From Streptomyces sp. Y2F8-2 (GTDB lineage: Bacteria; Actinomycetota; Actinomycetes; Streptomycetales; Streptomycetaceae): a stretch of DNA of 64,000 nucleotides. The stretch's first letter is position 1. Each line of letters opens with the position of its first letter. Both the position numbers and the translations under genes were made by a program. The notes beneath the pieces are model-generated. The model was not told where the DNA came from and searched no databases. It worked only from the letters and a program-made list of their open reading frames with translations. Shown in pieces: positions 11,979 to 21,469 of the stretch. Where the stretch lies: contig NZ_BNGS01000003.1 of NCBI RefSeq assembly GCF_014905555.1, positions 186,001 to 250,000 on the forward strand. The letters run 5' to 3'.

Positions 11979-14111
11979 TCAGGGGGTGGCGGCGGCCGGG
12001 TGCAGCACCGCGAGCAGCCGGTCCGCCACGGGCGGGCGTGGGCCGCCGTCCTCGCCGCGCAGCGTGCGCAGTTCGTGGCTGAGCCGGTCGCGGTCGGCCG
12101 CGGTGACGACCAGCGCGGGCAGCAGCAGCTCCAGGGCGCGTGCCGCGTCGGCGCGGTACTGGGCCGCGTACACCCAGGTGCGCAGCGCCTTCAGGGCCTG
12201 CCGGGTGTGGGCGCGGTCCCCGAGGGCGGTGCGCCACAGGGTGGCGAGGTCGCGGGCCGAGTCCGCCTGGTACATGCCGGTGTGGGCGTACCACTCCACG
12301 AGCGCGTTCTCCTCGGCGTTGTCGCAGGCCCGCACGAACGCGTTCAGCCCGAGGGCCCGCACCGCCGTGGTGTCGTGGTGGAGCAGTCCCACGAGCTCGG
12401 AGAGCATCTCTCCGCGGCGTTCGCCCACGGAGAGCAGCAGGGCCGTGGACTCGATCAGGTTGCTGCTCTCGGTGGGGCTGCTGTCGTCGGCGCGGGCCCG
12501 GGCGGCGAGCGCGCCGAGTGCCGGGGCCGCCAGGTCCGGGCGAAGCGGTGCGAGCAGCCCGAAGGCGCGGATCGCGGTCCACCGGCGGGCCCAGTGCGCG
12601 TCCGTGCACCACTGGGTGAGCAGCCGCAGCACGACGGGCGCGTCCAGCAGTTGCGCGAGGGTGAGCGCGTTCGCCGCGGTCACCCGGGCCCCGAAGAAAC
12701 GCGAGACGGCCCAGCCGTCGATGAGCAGTGCGATCGCCGAGGGCAGATCGGCGCACGCGAGCAGTGCGGCGGCCGCGGCGGCCCGGGTCCGGACGACGGG
12801 GCGCGCGTCGCGGGCCAGTTCCTTGAGCCAGGCGACCAGCGCGGGCCGGGCCGAGGGGTGCCCGGTCCACACCTCGGCCAGCAGCGCGCGCGGGGTGTCC
12901 TCTCTCGGGAAGTACGCCGTGAACTGCGGGACCTCCCCCCACTCGGTCGTCTCGTTCCGCATCTCGCCCTCGGCGCCCGCCCGCTCCAGCCGGGTCTCGG
13001 CGGCCAGGCCGAACACCGGGATCTCCGGCGGCTCTTCGGGGTGCTGCAGCCGCTGGAAGTGCACGAAGAGGCGGTCGGCGAGTTCGGCGGCCAGGACGTA
13101 GGGGGCCCGGTCGAAGACGGCGAGCGCGATCAGGAACGCCTTGTCCCGCAGATCGGTCCCGGCGTCGCTCAGCCGGTCCCGGCACTGCTTCTCCACCGCC
13201 GCCTGACCGAAGTCCGCCAGCCGGGCGGCCGCCTCGTCGCTGCCGTCGTACGAGGCGAGTGCCCTGGCGAACTCGGCGGCCTCGCCAGGGTGGTGCCGCC
13301 CTCGGGAGTGGCGGGAGAGGAAGTCCCGCACGGGGCCGAGGGACAGCAGGTCCTCGACGTCCGCCCCGCGCAGGCGGGCCACGTGGGCCCGCAGCACGTC
13401 CGCCGCCTCAGGGGGTTCCCACCGCATCGGGGTGGGACCCAGCAGGAAGGGCGAGTTCTCGACGGTGACCACCAGATAGCCGTCGGTCTGCCTGAGCTGG
13501 TCGCGGGCCGCGTACAGATGGGTGTCCCGCAGCGGCCGGTTGCGGGTCAGGGGCAGATCGCGCAGGACGTGTCCGCCCGGGTGCGTGAGCCGACCGGCCA
13601 GGGTCGCCGGGGTCGTCTCCGCGGACAGGGCGCGCACGGCCGGCACGCCCAGCCGGTGCAGCAGCATGCACGCGGCCGCGTGGCGCCCGCTGGCGTGGGC
13701 GCCCGACAGCACCAGGACGCGTTCCCGGCGGAGCCGTTCCAGGGCGGCCGGGAAGGCGGGGCTCTCGACGAACACCGCGGCCAGCGCGTCGAGCCGTTCG
13801 CGGGGGATCTCCCCGGAGACGGCGGCGTCCGCCGCCGGCGCGTGGTGGTGGATCTCCGTCTTCCCGCCCAGGAAGACGTCTCCGGCCACGTGCCCGCCGG
13901 ACACCCCGTGCTGGGCGCCGCCGACGAGGCTGCCGCCGAAGGACGCGGCCGAACCGAGGATGAATCCCGGCGCGTGCGCGAACAGCTCCCGCTGCGCGGC
14001 CCGCGCCTCCTGCGTCCTTTCCTCGGGCCCGTCATCGGTCTCGGGTGCGGTGGGGTGCGGGTCCTGCTGCGGTACGGCGTCCGAGTCGGGCTCCTGGAGG
14101 GCCGCCGTCAT
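11979..14111 (-). CDS. Degenerate P-loop (STAND-like) protein with HEAT-like repeats and N-terminal signalling motif
   Basis: A 710-residue soluble protein. Residues 1-50 are acidic and disordered. Residues 58-83 form a glycine-rich motif (FGGSLVGG...QHGVSGG...GD...LGG) shared with the cyclase encoded just upstream. At 137-144, GAHASGRH resembles a Walker A loop with Lys replaced by Arg and Ser/Thr by His, so ATP binding may be lost. A Walker-B-like strand (YLVVTVEN) follows near residue 215. From about 400 to 700 the protein is helical with HEAT-like repeats (for example RTRAAAAAALLACAD). The layout resembles bacterial NLR/STAND sensors, but I do not recognise a named family. The start ATG overlaps the cyclase stop (ATGA), so the two proteins are probably made together. 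Confidence 0.6.
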   Translation of the reverse strand: MTAALQEPDSDAVPQQDPHPTAPETDDGPEERTQEARAAQRELFAHAPGFILGSAASFGGSLVGGAQHGVSGGHVAGDVFLGGKTEIHHHAPAADAAVSGEIPRERLDALAAVFVESPAFPAALERLRRERVLVLSGAHASGRHAAACMLLHRLGVPAVRALSAETTPATLAGRLTHPGGHVLRDLPLTRNRPLRDTHLYAARDQLRQTDGYLVVTVENSPFLLGPTPMRWEPPEAADVLRAHVARLRGADVEDLLSLGPVRDFLSRHSRGRHHPGEAAEFARALASYDGSDEAAARLADFGQAAVEKQCRDRLSDAGTDLRDKAFLIALAVFDRAPYVLAAELADRLFVHFQRLQHPEEPPEIPVFGLAAETRLERAGAEGEMRNETTEWGEVPQFTAYFPREDTPRALLAEVWTGHPSARPALVAWLKELARDARPVVRTRAAAAAALLACADLPSAIALLIDGWAVSRFFGARVTAANALTLAQLLDAPVVLRLLTQWCTDAHWARRWTAIRAFGLLAPLRPDLAAPALGALAARARADDSSPTESSNLIESTALLLSVGERRGEMLSELVGLLHHDTTAVRALGLNAFVRACDNAEENALVEWYAHTGMYQADSARDLATLWRTALGDRAHTRQALKALRTWVYAAQYRADAARALELLLPALVVTAADRDRLSHELRTLRGEDGGPRPPVADRLLAVLHPAAATP
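13863..13940 (-). repeat. Copy A of the shared glycine-rich motif (in the P-loop/HEAT gene)
   Basis: Encodes residues 58-83 of the P-loop protein. 21 of 26 residues are identical to copy B at 14165-14242, and the DNA is also very similar, including a long identical stretch near the FGGSLVGG end. It sits next to the N-terminus of its protein. Confidence 0.9.
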
Positions 14112-15013
14112 GCCGGCTCACCTCCCGTCCGGGTGCCGGGGTGGTTGCCGGCCGGACGGCTCGATCCGCCGAGGTGGATGTCTCCGGTGACCTGCCCGCC
14201 GGACACGCCGTGCTGGTTCCCGCCGACGAGGCTGCCGCCGAAACTGGGGGCGCCCCCGGTGAAGTTGAAGACGACGCCTCCTGCGGGAGGCGCGGGCGCG
14301 GGTGTCTGCTGCCGGGCGTCGCCCTCCGGGGGCGCGGCGGATCGCCGCTCCGGTGCCGGACGCTCCCCCGAGGCACCCGGCACCGGAGCTCCCCCCGCCC
14401 CCGTGTCACCGTGGCTTTCGTGTCCGGCGGACCCGGTCCCGCCGGGCAGCGGCCCGTGCAGCCAGGCGCGCAGCGGTCCGTTCTTGCTGTCCACCGTCAC
14501 CTGGTGGAAGTCCTCCGCCGGGATGCCGGGGTGACTGTGCCGCACGATGCCGGCGTGCACCGCCTCGGAGACGCACAGCGCGAAGTCGCCGGCACGTTCC
14601 CGCAGGGCCGCGCGCAGCAGCTCGGCGTCGAGGAGGCGGCAGGCGTGGTTGAGGTCGGAGCCGACCCACCCGTCGTGTCCGTCCACGGCGACGTATCCGG
14701 AGGCGACCACGCCCCGCAGCCGGATCTGCGCGGAGCTGGACGCCATGCGGTTGACCGCCCGGAGCTGGGCGGGGACCTCGGTGAGGAGCGCCCTCAGCAG
14801 CGCGGTGACCGAGGCGTTGGCGTCGATCAGCTCCATCACCGAGTCGCCCCGGTCGGCCCGCAGCCGCAGCGTCTCGTCGATGCCGGCGCTCTCCAGGACA
14901 CGGTCGGTGATGTCGTAGAGCATCCGCCGCAGGTACGCCTGCTCGACGTCGTCCCGGTCGCTGTACTTCTCGATGTCGAGCAGGAGGATCGTCCGGCTCA
15001 CGGGGTCCGTCAT
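14108..15013 (-). CDS. Class III nucleotide-cyclase-like protein with C-terminal signalling motif
   Basis: A 301-residue protein. Residues 5-175 look like a class III cyclase homology domain. The first metal Asp is D13 in ILLLDIEKYS, the second is D57 in RGDSVME, and N122 and R126 sit in GSDLNHACRLLDA, matching the N-x-x-x-R transition-state pair. D120 sits where purine-selecting residues occur. The Lys that normally reads the base is not evident, so the product could be a nucleotide other than cAMP. A proline/alanine linker follows, then the glycine-rich motif at 258-283 shared with the next gene. I chose the ATG at 15013 because AAAGG lies about 7 bases before it. A start at 15115 would overlap the CRP-type operator. 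It is the first gene of the operon. Confidence 0.7.
   Translation of the reverse strand: MTDPVSRTILLLDIEKYSDRDDVEQAYLRRMLYDITDRVLESAGIDETLRLRADRGDSVMELIDANASVTALLRALLTEVPAQLRAVNRMASSSAQIRLRGVVASGYVAVDGHDGWVGSDLNHACRLLDAELLRAALRERAGDFALCVSEAVHAGIVRHSHPGIPAEDFHQVTVDSKNGPLRAWLHGPLPGGTGSAGHESHGDTGAGGAPVPGASGERPAPERRSAAPPEGDARQQTPAPAPPAGGVVFNFTGGAPSFGGSLVGGNQHGVSGGQVTGDIHLGGSSRPAGNHPGTRTGGEPA
14165..14242 (-). repeat. Copy B of the shared glycine-rich motif (in the cyclase gene)
   Basis: Encodes residues 258-283 of the cyclase-like protein, close to its C-terminus. It differs from copy A at five residues (A/N, H/Q, A/T, V/I, F/H), leaving the glycines, QHGVSGG and GD in place. Confidence 0.9.
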
Positions 15014-15098
15014 GGTCGCCTTTCGGTGGGAGCTGACGCCTGGGTGAGAAGAGTGGCGCGCCGGGTGGCTCCGGAAAGAGGGCGGATGACGCACTCGA

Positions 15099-15118
15099 AC
15101 TGTGACCGTGTGCACAGT
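15099..15118. promoter_or_regulatory. CRP-type operator upstream of the cyclase operon
   Basis: ACTGTGACCGTGTGCACAGT contains TGTGA-N6-GCACA, one base from the CRP consensus TGTGA-N6-TCACA, with perfect outer arms ACTGTG/CACAGT. It is centred about 95 bases upstream of the cyclase start and about 110 bases downstream of the end of the CRP-family gene. The adjacent regulator has the recognition-helix residues expected to read this site. Confidence 0.65.
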
Positions 15119-15217
15119 GGGGCCCTCGGCGCCGATGTGGTGCCGTGCCGTCGGACACCCCGCGCCGCGGGGGCGTACCGGCGAGCCGCGCGCCTCCCCG
15201 GAATCCGCCGACGCGGT

Positions 15218-15925
15218 TCAGAACTCCGTTCGTGCGATGCGCCGCAGCACGTCCATCCGGACGATCCGCAGGGTCCGCCGGCCCGTCAGCACCACACCCT
15301 TCTCCCGCAGCTCCTTCAGCAGCCGCTGGACCATCTCCCGCGAGGCTCCGACGGACCCGGCGAGCTCCTGCTTGCTCAGGGGGACCAGGAGTTCGACGCC
15401 CGTCTCCGTGTAGCGGGCGTTGGTGTGGGCGAGTTCGAGCAGGAGGGCGGCGAGCCGTTCCCGCACGCTCATCGAAGCGAACTCCAGGCGCCGCTGGTCG
15501 GCCGCGCGCATCCGGTCGGAGGTGAGCCCGAGCAGCGCGTACGAAACGGCGGGGGACCGGGCCAGGAACTCGGTGAAGCGGTTCCGGTCGACCGCCACCG
15601 CGCGTACCGGCTCCAGCGCGGTCACGGTCGCGGAGCGCGGCCGCCCCGTCAGCGCGGCGGACTCGCCGACGACGTCACCGGGCCCACGCAGTGCGAGCAG
15701 CGCCACGTACCCGTTGGCGGCGGCCGCGGTGACCTTCGTCCAACCGTGCGTGACGAAGAGGACGTACGACGACGGCTCGTGCTGGTGCAGCAGGACGTCC
15801 CGTGGCCGGAAGCCAAGCTCGCGGCCCAGACCGAGGAGCCTCTCGCGGTCCTGCTTCTCCAGGCGCGCCAGGAAGGGCACCCGGTCGTCGAGTCCGGTCT
15901 CTCCCGGTAAGCCTGCCGTGGTCAT
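15218..15925 (-). CDS. Crp/Fnr-family transcriptional regulator
   Basis: A 235-residue regulator with an N-terminal cyclic-nucleotide-binding domain (about residues 16-130) and a C-terminal winged helix (about 155-232). The phosphate-binding cassette is intact: G87-E88 in VVGESAAL and R97-S98 in RPRSATV correspond to the cAMP-contacting residues of E. coli CRP. The recognition helix SREMVQR (R196, E197, R201) has the Arg-Glu-Arg pattern that reads TGTGA. I chose the ATG at 15925 because it has a GGGGGAG ribosome-binding site and starts just before the domain. The open frame extends upstream without family similarity. The gene is divergent from rpsL and precedes a cyclase operon with a CRP-type site, so it probably senses that cyclase's product. 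Confidence 0.85.
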   Translation of the reverse strand: MTTAGLPGETGLDDRVPFLARLEKQDRERLLGLGRELGFRPRDVLLHQHEPSSYVLFVTHGWTKVTAAAANGYVALLALRGPGDVVGESAALTGRPRSATVTALEPVRAVAVDRNRFTEFLARSPAVSYALLGLTSDRMRAADQRRLEFASMSVRERLAALLLELAHTNARYTETGVELLVPLSKQELAGSVGASREMVQRLLKELREKGVVLTGRRTLRIVRMDVLRRIARTEF

Positions 15926-16270
15926 GAACTCCCCCGTCCCGGCTGATCCGTACCGCGACCGCTCAACGTACTGAACATGTCCCGGCCATGAACACCGGAT
16001 CGGTAAACCGGCGACAGGCGCGGGCGGTCGCGGCGACGGGTGCAGCGCATCGGGAGGATGATGGAGGGGCTCCGGAGTTCCGGGGAGGTGCCCGTGGTGC
16101 AGCCGCCGTATCCGCCGTGGCAGTCCCAGCAGCAGGGGGCAGGGGGTGTTCGCAGCCGCGGGCAGGGCACAATGGTGTTCAAAGCGGGCAGCGGCCGCCG
16201 ATTCGAAGATCACGTAGGGGTCGGGGTCTTGACATGCTCCGCACGGCGCTGCCGGTGGGGCCCATTTGTT
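15926..16270. other. Divergent intergenic region between the CRP-family gene and rpsL
   Basis: Short open frames cross it (for example one starting at 16040 and running into the rpsL leader), but none has a recognisable domain. It should hold the promoter of the CRP-family gene. I could not single out a convincing -35/-10 pair for that direction, and I found no second TGTGA-type palindrome here. Confidence 0.5.
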
Positions 16271-16299
16271 TTGACCGCAGCGAATGCGATAGGTACGCT
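16271..16299 (+). promoter_or_regulatory. str operon (rpsL) promoter
   Basis: TTGACC (16271-16276), a 17-base spacer, then TACGCT (16294-16299). This is close to the ideal for a Streptomyces HrdB-type promoter and gives a leader of about 185 bases ahead of rpsL. Confidence 0.8.
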
Positions 16300-16418
16300 C
16301 AGACCTTGTGCCTGGGGTGTGCCCTGGCTCTCGTGCGTGCCTTCACACCGCACCGGGAGCCGCGAGCGGCCACCGTAATCTGCGCCCTTTTCGCCTCGCG
16401 GCGGGAATCTGCGGGATT

Positions 16419-16443
16419 CGACACACCCGACCGCGTGGGTCGG
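16419..16443 (+). promoter_or_regulatory. Conserved leader hairpin ahead of rpsL
   Basis: A 25-base element whose last 17 bases fold as CCGACC-GCGTG-GGTCGG. An almost identical copy (24 of 25 bases) lies at 28854-28878 ahead of rpsJ. Both are inside the transcribed leaders, about 50 to 60 bases before the first ribosomal gene. A role in autogenous or growth-rate control is inferred. Confidence 0.65.
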
Positions 16444-16493
16444 CGACGTTCCAGGTTAGCTGTACCCATCGGCACACAGAAACCGGAGAAGTA

Positions 16494-16865
16494 GTGCCTA
16501 CGATCCAGCAGCTGGTCCGCAAGGGCCGGCAGGACAAGGTCGAGAAGAACAAGACGCCCGCACTCGAGGGTTCTCCTCAGCGTCGCGGCGTCTGCACGCG
16601 TGTGTTCACGACCACCCCGAAGAAGCCGAACTCGGCCCTCCGCAAGGTCGCGCGTGTGCGTCTGACCAGCGGCATCGAGGTCACCGCTTACATTCCGGGT
16701 GAGGGACACAACCTGCAGGAGCACTCCATCGTGCTCGTGCGCGGCGGCCGTGTGAAGGACCTGCCGGGTGTTCGCTACAAGATCATCCGTGGCTCCCTCG
16801 ACACCCAGGGTGTCAAGAACCGCAAGCAGGCCCGCAGCCGTTACGGCGCCAAGAAGGAGAAGTAA
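16494..16865 (+). CDS. rpsL: 30S ribosomal protein S12
   Basis: S12 lines the decoding centre and affects translational accuracy. The GTG start follows a GGAGA ribosome-binding site and gives 123 residues beginning [21 protein letters not shown] contains Lys43 and GRVKDLPG contains Lys88. Both are the wild-type residues whose change gives streptomycin resistance. First gene of the str operon; rpsG follows after 2 bases. Confidence 0.98.
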   Translation: MPTIQQLVRKGRQDKVEKNKTPALEGSPQRRGVCTRVFTTTPKKPNSALRKVARVRLTSGIEVTAYIPGEGHNLQEHSIVLVRGGRVKDLPGVRYKIIRGSLDTQGVKNRKQARSRYGAKKEK

Positions 16866-16867
16866 GA

Positions 16868-17338
16868 ATGCCTCGTAAGGGCCCCGCCCCGAAGCGTCCG
16901 GTCATCATCGACCCGGTCTACGGCTCTCCTCTGGTGACCTCCCTGATCAACAAGGTGCTGCTGAACGGCAAGCGCTCCACCGCCGAGCGCATCGTCTACG
17001 GCGCCATGGAGGGCCTGCGCGAGAAGACCGGCAACGACCCGGTCATCACGCTCAAGCGCGCTCTCGAGAACATCAAGCCGACCCTCGAGGTCAAGTCCCG
17101 CCGTGTCGGTGGCGCCACCTACCAGGTCCCGGTCGAGGTCAAGCCCGGCCGTGCCAACACCCTGGCGCTGCGCTGGCTGGTCGGTTACTCCCGCGCCCGT
17201 CGCGAGAAGACCATGACCGAGCGTCTGCTGAACGAGCTCCTCGACGCGTCCAACGGCCTCGGCGCCGCTGTGAAGAAGCGCGAGGACACGCACAAGATGG
17301 CCGAGTCCAACAAGGCCTTCGCGCACTACCGCTGGTAG
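16868..17338 (+). CDS. rpsG: 30S ribosomal protein S7
   Basis: S7 nucleates assembly of the 30S head and touches the E-site tRNA. 156 residues, ATG start ([12 protein letters not shown]), with its AAGGAG ribosome-binding site inside the end of rpsL, so translation is probably coupled. Full family length, including the [16 protein letters not shown] block. fusA follows after 39 bases. Confidence 0.98.
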   Translation: MPRKGPAPKRPVIIDPVYGSPLVTSLINKVLLNGKRSTAERIVYGAMEGLREKTGNDPVITLKRALENIKPTLEVKSRRVGGATYQVPVEVKPGRANTLALRWLVGYSRARREKTMTERLLNELLDASNGLGAAVKKREDTHKMAESNKAFAHYRW

Positions 17339-17377
17339 TCGCTACCCCATCGAGAACCGAGAGAAGACTGAAGCCTT

Positions 17378-19504
17378 ATGGCTACCACTTCGCTTGACCT
17401 GGCCAGGGTGCGCAATATCGGCATCATGGCCCACATCGACGCGGGCAAGACGACCACCACCGAGCGGATCCTGTTCTACACCGGCGTTTCGTACAAGATC
17501 GGTGAGGTCCACGACGGCGCTGCCACCATGGACTGGATGGAGCAGGAGCAGGAGCGTGGCATCACGATCACCTCTGCTGCCACCACCTGTCACTGGCCGC
17601 TGGAGAACGTCGACCACACCATCAACATCATCGACACCCCGGGCCACGTCGACTTCACGGTCGAGGTGGAGCGCTCCCTGCGCGTGCTCGACGGTGCCGT
17701 GACGGTGTTCGACGGCGTCGCCGGCGTTGAGCCGCAGTCCGAGACGGTGTGGCGTCAGGCGGACCGCTACGGCGTTCCCCGCATCTGCTTCGTCAACAAG
17801 CTCGACCGCACCGGTGCCGAGTTCCACCGCTGCGTCGACATGATCTCCGACCGCCTGGGCGCGCAGCCGCTGGTCATGCAGCTGCCGATCGGTGCCGAGG
17901 CCGACTTCAAGGGCGTTGTGGACCTGGTCCGCATGAAGGCCCTGGTCTGGTCCGCGGAGGCGACCAAGGGCGAGATGTACGACGTCGTCGACATCCCGGC
18001 CACGCACACCGAGGCCGCCGAGGAGTGGCGCGGCAAGCTGCTCGAGGCCGTCGCGGAGAACGACGAGGAGCTGATGGAGCTGTACCTCGAGGGCGAGGAG
18101 CCCACCGAGGAGCAGCTGTACGCGGCGATCCGTCGTATCACCATCGCGTCCGGCAAGGGCACCGGCACCACCGTCACCCCGGTGTTCTGCGGCACCGCGT
18201 TCAAGAACAAGGGCGTCCAGCCCCTGCTCGACGCGGTCGTGCGCTACCTGCCGTCCCCGGTCGACATCGAGGCCATCGAGGGCCACGACGTCAAGGACTC
18301 GGAGACGGTCATCAAGCGCAAGCCGTCCGACGACGAGCCGCTGTCCGCGCTGGCGTTCAAGATCATGAGCGACCCGCACCTGGGCAAGCTCACCTTCGTC
18401 CGCGTGTACTCCGGCCGCCTGGAGTCCGGCACCGCCGTGCTGAACTCCGTCAAGGGCCGCAAGGAGCGCATCGGCAAGATCTACCGCATGCACGCCAACA
18501 AGCGTGAGGAGATCGAGTCGGTGGGCGCCGGCGACATCGTCGCCGTCATGGGCCTGAAGCAGACCACCACCGGTGAGACGCTCTGCGACGAGAAGAACCC
18601 GGTCATCCTGGAGTCCATGGACTTCCCGGCGCCGGTCATCGAGGTCGCGATCGAGCCCAAGTCCAAGGGTGACCAGGAGAAGCTGGGTGTCGCCATCCAG
18701 CGTCTCGCGGAGGAGGACCCCTCCTTCCAGGTGCACACCAACGAGGAGACCGGCCAGACCGTCATCGGCGGTATGGGCGAGCTTCACCTCGAGGTGCTGG
18801 TCGACCGTATGCGCCGCGAGTTCAAGGTCGAGGCCAACGTCGGCAAGCCGCAGGTCGCGTACCGCGAGACCATTCGCCAGAAGGTCGATAAGGTCGAGTA
18901 CACCCACAAGAAGCAGACGGGTGGTACCGGCCAGTTCGGTCGCGTCATCATCTCGATCGAGCCGATCGAGAGCGGCGACATGTCGTACGAGTTCGTGAAC
19001 CAGGTGACCGGTGGTCGTATCCCGAAGGAGTACATCCCTTCGGTCGACGCCGGCTGCCAGGAGGCCATGCAGTTCGGCATCCTCGCGGGCTACGAGATGA
19101 CCGGCGTCCGCGTCACCCTGCTCGACGGTGCCTACCACGAGGTCGACTCCTCCGAGCTCGCCTTCAAGATCGCCGGTTCGCAGGCCTTCAAGGAGGCCGC
19201 GCGCAAGGCCAAGCCCGTGCTGCTCGAGCCGATGATGGCCGTCGAGGTCACCACGCCCGAGGACTACATGGGTGAGGTCATCGGTGACATCAACTCCCGC
19301 CGTGGCCAGATCCAGGCCATGGAGGAGCGTGCCGGCGCCCGTGTCGTGAAGGGCCTGGTTCCGCTGTCGGAGATGTTCGGCTACGTCGGCGACCTCCGCA
19401 GCAAGACGTCGGGTCGCGCGAGCTACTCGATGCAGTTCGACTCCTACGCCGAGGTTCCGCGGAACGTCGCCGAGGAGATCATCGCGAAGGCCAAGGGCGA
19501 GTAA
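17378..19504 (+). CDS. fusA: Elongation factor G
   Basis: EF-G is the GTPase that drives translocation. 708 residues with all GTP-binding motifs: G1 AHIDAGKTT, the RGIT switch I, G3 DTPGHVDF, G4 NKLD and G5 SALAFK. Domains II to V follow in the standard order, ending [15 protein letters not shown] start after GAGAGAAG. Third gene of the str operon. The 157-base gap to tuf can fold into alternative hairpins. Confidence 0.98.
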   Translation: MATTSLDLARVRNIGIMAHIDAGKTTTTERILFYTGVSYKIGEVHDGAATMDWMEQEQERGITITSAATTCHWPLENVDHTINIIDTPGHVDFTVEVERSLRVLDGAVTVFDGVAGVEPQSETVWRQADRYGVPRICFVNKLDRTGAEFHRCVDMISDRLGAQPLVMQLPIGAEADFKGVVDLVRMKALVWSAEATKGEMYDVVDIPATHTEAAEEWRGKLLEAVAENDEELMELYLEGEEPTEEQLYAAIRRITIASGKGTGTTVTPVFCGTAFKNKGVQPLLDAVVRYLPSPVDIEAIEGHDVKDSETVIKRKPSDDEPLSALAFKIMSDPHLGKLTFVRVYSGRLESGTAVLNSVKGRKERIGKIYRMHANKREEIESVGAGDIVAVMGLKQTTTGETLCDEKNPVILESMDFPAPVIEVAIEPKSKGDQEKLGVAIQRLAEEDPSFQVHTNEETGQTVIGGMGELHLEVLVDRMRREFKVEANVGKPQVAYRETIRQKVDKVEYTHKKQTGGTGQFGRVIISIEPIESGDMSYEFVNQVTGGRIPKEYIPSVDAGCQEAMQFGILAGYEMTGVRVTLLDGAYHEVDSSELAFKIAGSQAFKEAARKAKPVLLEPMMAVEVTTPEDYMGEVIGDINSRRGQIQAMEERAGARVVKGLVPLSEMFGYVGDLRSKTSGRASYSMQFDSYAEVPRNVAEEIIAKAKGE

Positions 19505-19540
19505 CGCACCCCGTTCACACGCTTTAGGCTTGACACCGAC

Positions 19541-19589
19541 CGCCGGGGTTTCAAACCCCCGTTTCACCCGGGTGGGAGCGACCCCGGCG
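19541..19589 (+). promoter_or_regulatory. Possible alternative-structure leader between fusA and tuf
   Basis: GGGGTTTCAAACCCC (19545-19559) can form a small hairpin. The overlapping CGCCGGGG (19541-19548) can instead pair with CCCCGGCG (19582-19589). The two structures exclude each other. A TTGACA-like box at 19530-19535 lies just before, but no good -10 follows at the right distance. This suggests control of tuf separately from fusA. Confidence 0.4.
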
Positions 19590-19661
19590 GCCGGCACCCC
19601 AGCAAAGATCACCTGGCGCCGATGAGTAAGGCGTACAGAACCACTCCACAGGAGGACCCCA

Positions 19662-20855
<1,194 letters not shown>

Positions 20856-20898
20856 GTTCCGCTTGCTTGAGGGTCTGACCCCCTGGGTCAGCTGACCT

Positions 20899-20936
20899 GA
20901 AGAGGCCCGCACGACTTCGGTCGTGCGGGCCTCTTC
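20899..20936 (+). terminator. tuf / str operon terminator
   Basis: Perfect 17-base stem (arms 20899-20915 and 20920-20936) closed by the very stable TTCG loop, 43 bases after the tuf stop codon. Confidence 0.9.
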
Positions 20937-21040
20937 GCGTTGTCACGACAGGCGGCACCGCCGCCCTGCGTACCAGAGCCCCCGCTCCGCTGAGTACGAG
21001 CGCTCATGTGCGTGCCGCCCGCCCGCGATGGGATGGTCCC

Positions 21041-21394
21041 ATGCTGGACACCACACAGGGCGGGCCCGCGCGGCGTGCGTGGGCCGGACCGCTGATCGGG
21101 ACCGTGCTCACCCTTCCCGGGAGCTTCTTCGCCTTCGTCTTCGGCGGACTCGCACCCATGGCCTGCGACAACTGCGACGGAGCCGAGGCCGAGCGGTTCA
21201 CCAGGGGCTTCAACACCGCCCACACGGTCCTGCACGGGGGCCTCACCGCCGCGTTCGTCATTCTGCTGATCAGCTGGTGCCTGCCGTGGAACGAACGGAA
21301 CGTCGTCCCGCGCTGGGTCCTCGCCGCCCTCGCGCCCGGCACCGTCGTGCTCTCCGTGCTCCTCTTCGCGTCGATGGTGCCCTGGCCGAGCTGA
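21041..21394 (+). CDS. Small membrane protein of unknown function
   Basis: 117 residues from the ATG at 21041. A start at 21008 would add an arginine-rich stretch without clear support, and neither start has a strong ribosome-binding site. Three hydrophobic segments are visible: about residues 16-40, 66-86 and 92-112. A short loop after the first contains MACDNCDG, with two cysteines that could bind metal or form a disulfide. I do not recognise a family. It stands alone between the tuf terminator and the hydrolase gene. Confidence 0.55.
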   Translation: MLDTTQGGPARRAWAGPLIGTVLTLPGSFFAFVFGGLAPMACDNCDGAEAERFTRGFNTAHTVLHGGLTAAFVILLISWCLPWNERNVVPRWVLAALAPGTVVLSVLLFASMVPWPS

Positions 21395-21469
21395 TCCCCG
21401 AGGCTGTTCGGGGGAACGGCAGGTGTCGTACGGAGAGGCGCGACGGGTGCGGTCCTACGTTCTGGCGGC

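Noticed and set aside
14108..15115. A cyclase start at 15115, adding 34 residues
   Set aside because: The extension is not cyclase-like, crosses the CRP-type operator and lacks the ribosome-binding site that precedes the ATG at 15013.
8502..15925. Calling the accessory block a prophage or integrative element
   Set aside because: No integrase, transposase, tRNA target, attachment repeat or drop in G+C is visible. It looks like a stable gene insertion.
15218..16213. A CRP-family start at 16213, adding 96 residues
   Set aside because: The extension is proline/histidine-rich with no CRP similarity. The ATG at 15925 has a GGGGGAG site and begins just before the domain.
16040..16378. Short open frame across the rpsL promoter and leader
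   Set aside because: It overlaps the promoter, has no domain, and its end is rpsL leader sequence.
16620..16760. Possible streptomycin-resistance change in rpsL
   Set aside because: Lys43 and Lys88 are both present.
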